Source: JAKRSD01 sp964473995
GTDB taxonomy: Bacteria; Bacteroidota; Bacteroidia; CAIKAF01
NCBI GenBank assembly: GCA_964473995.1
Contig: CAYYRB010000079.1
Location: forward strand, 1 to 8,501
Direction: 5' to 3'
DNA: 8,501 nt
Position numbers and translations under genes: made by a program. The notes under the pieces are model-generated. The model was not told where the DNA came from, did not search any database, and saw only the letters and a list, made by a program, of their open reading frames with translations. This document shows, piece by piece, positions 7,567 through 8,501 of this stretch; position 1 is the stretch's first letter; every line of letters starts with the position of its first letter.

Positions 7567-8418
7567 TTACCATCCGGCACCGGCAAGCAGATTTTCCGAA
7601 TAGGTCCAAAGCCAACGGGCCGTATCTTCATCATCAGCAATGGGATTGACCTTGGTTTCTTTGCATCGGCTGAAATATTTCCCGGAAATGCCTTGCACCA
7701 AAGGAGATTCCGCCAAAAAGACACTGGTAGCGGCACCCTCTTCCACCGTAATTCCCGAAATAAGCGAAAATACTTTCCAGGCCGTTCCGAAAAAAAAGCT
7801 GTTGCTTTTCTCCCCTATCCGTGTTTTTACCACACCCGGATGCAGCGCGTTTATCGTTATGCCCGTTCCTTCAAGTCTTCGCGCCATTTCTTTCACGAAA
7901 AGCACGTTCAACAACTTGGAAACCCCATATTGGGCCATGATGAAGTACTTCTTATCACCCTGAATATTTTCTTTATCCAACGTGGCCGACAAATGAGAAT
8001 GAGAGCTTACACAGACTATTCGGGCTTTGTCTGCTTTTTTAAGCAGAGGCAATAATTCACGGGTAAGCAGAAAATAGGCCATATGGTTCAGGGCAATCGT
8101 TTTTTCCCAACCGGCTTCATTCAATTCCCTTGATGCGAAAACACCGCCCGCGTTATTCACCAATACATCCAGTACGTCCAACTGACCGCGGATGATTTCG
8201 GCCGTTTTCATTATTTGCCCCGGCGAAAGCAAATCACAAACAAAATATCCAAACGTACCATCCGGATGGGCCGCCCTAAGTTCCTCCACCACCAGGCGGC
8301 AGGCTTGCTCTTCCCTTCCGATTATGTATACATCAAAATCTTTTTCTGCCAAGCCTTTGGCGGTGGCATATCCGATTCCGGAAGTTCCGCCTGTAATGAG
8401 TACCCGTTTTCGTTTCAT
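7567..8418 (-). CDS. Short-chain dehydrogenase/reductase, retinol-dehydrogenase-like
   Basis: This is a probable cytoplasmic NAD(P)-dependent oxidoreductase of the classical SDR fold; its substrate cannot be read from the sequence. With the start at 8418 it has 283 residues. The cofactor-binding TGGTSGIG is at 9-16, GRE at 34-36 ends the second strand (the Arg favours NADP(H)), NNAG is at 88-91, the structural/catalytic Asn is at 111, Ser138/Ser139 are in VSSH, and the YGVSK motif gives Tyr164 and Lys168. HPGVVKT (193-199) and the long helix after it are typical of the retinol dehydrogenase 11-14/WW-oxidoreductase-like group. The ATG at 8418 puts the Rossmann strand five residues from the N-terminus, as usual; an in-frame ATG at 8463 would add 15 residues, and the frame stays open to the window edge. 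It ends with TAA at 7567, convergent with the surface-protein gene and 73 bases from it. Confidence 0.92.
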   Translation of the reverse strand: MKRKRVLITGGTSGIGYATAKGLAEKDFDVYIIGREEQACRLVVEELRAAHPDGTFGYFVCDLLSPGQIMKTAEIIRGQLDVLDVLVNNAGGVFASRELNEAGWEKTIALNHMAYFLLTRELLPLLKKADKARIVCVSSHSHLSATLDKENIQGDKKYFIMAQYGVSKLLNVLFVKEMARRLEGTGITINALHPGVVKTRIGEKSNSFFFGTAWKVFSLISGITVEEGAATSVFLAESPLVQGISGKYFSRCKETKVNPIADDEDTARWLWTYSENLLAGAGW

Positions 8419-8501
8419 GTCGTAAAGATTGGAAAGTTTCCCCAAGATTTCGAAAATTTTCATCCCAATAAGACCGAATGCATGAGTAGAAACACCTCCC
8501 G

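Noticed and set aside
7640..8425. Plus-strand open frames of 77-120 codons opposite the dehydrogenase
   Set aside because: They are antisense to a gene whose full set of family motifs is visible, and have no recognisable product.

Overview
The window looks like chromosomal DNA from a member of the Bacteroidota, probably a free-living or environmental lineage. The support is a large secreted protein with SprB-type repeats and a type IX secretion (T9SS) C-terminal sorting domain, promoter-like sites of the Bacteroidota form TAnnTTTG, A-rich sequence instead of Shine-Dalgarno sites before the starts, and GuaA and UvrB sequences that read like members of this phylum. I cannot name the genus.

Layout: (1) Positions 1-1425, minus strand: guaA (GMP synthase), complete at its N-terminus and cut by the left window edge about 35 residues before its expected end. 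(2) 1426-1564: a divergent intergenic region with a good -7 promoter element for guaA and one for uvrB; the uvrB site lies so close to the ATG that the mRNA would be nearly leaderless. (3) 1565-3598, plus strand: uvrB, full length, with all key motifs. (4) 3599-3794: a gene-free spacer with a likely uvrB terminator hairpin, a perfect 16-bp AT-rich palindrome followed by seven Ts, and a plausible promoter for the next gene. (5) 3795-7493, plus strand: a 1232-residue surface protein with a signal peptide, an unassigned beta-rich N-terminal region, a PKD domain, eleven SprB-like repeats and a T9SS type A sorting domain. (6) 7517-7550: a strong intrinsic terminator. (7) 7567-8418, minus strand: a short-chain dehydrogenase/reductase of the retinol-dehydrogenase-like type, convergent with the surface-protein gene.

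The genes do not form one pathway. guaA and uvrB are housekeeping genes (purine synthesis; nucleotide excision repair). The surface protein is the accessory, lineage-specific element and the most interesting object here; it appears to be its own transcription unit. I see no tRNA, rRNA, CRISPR array, insertion sequence or phage gene. I found no convincing new multi-gene system. The points worth a second look are the regular repeat architecture with its modified last units, the unassigned N-terminal region with an Asp/Gly-rich loop, and the regulatory sequence before the gene.
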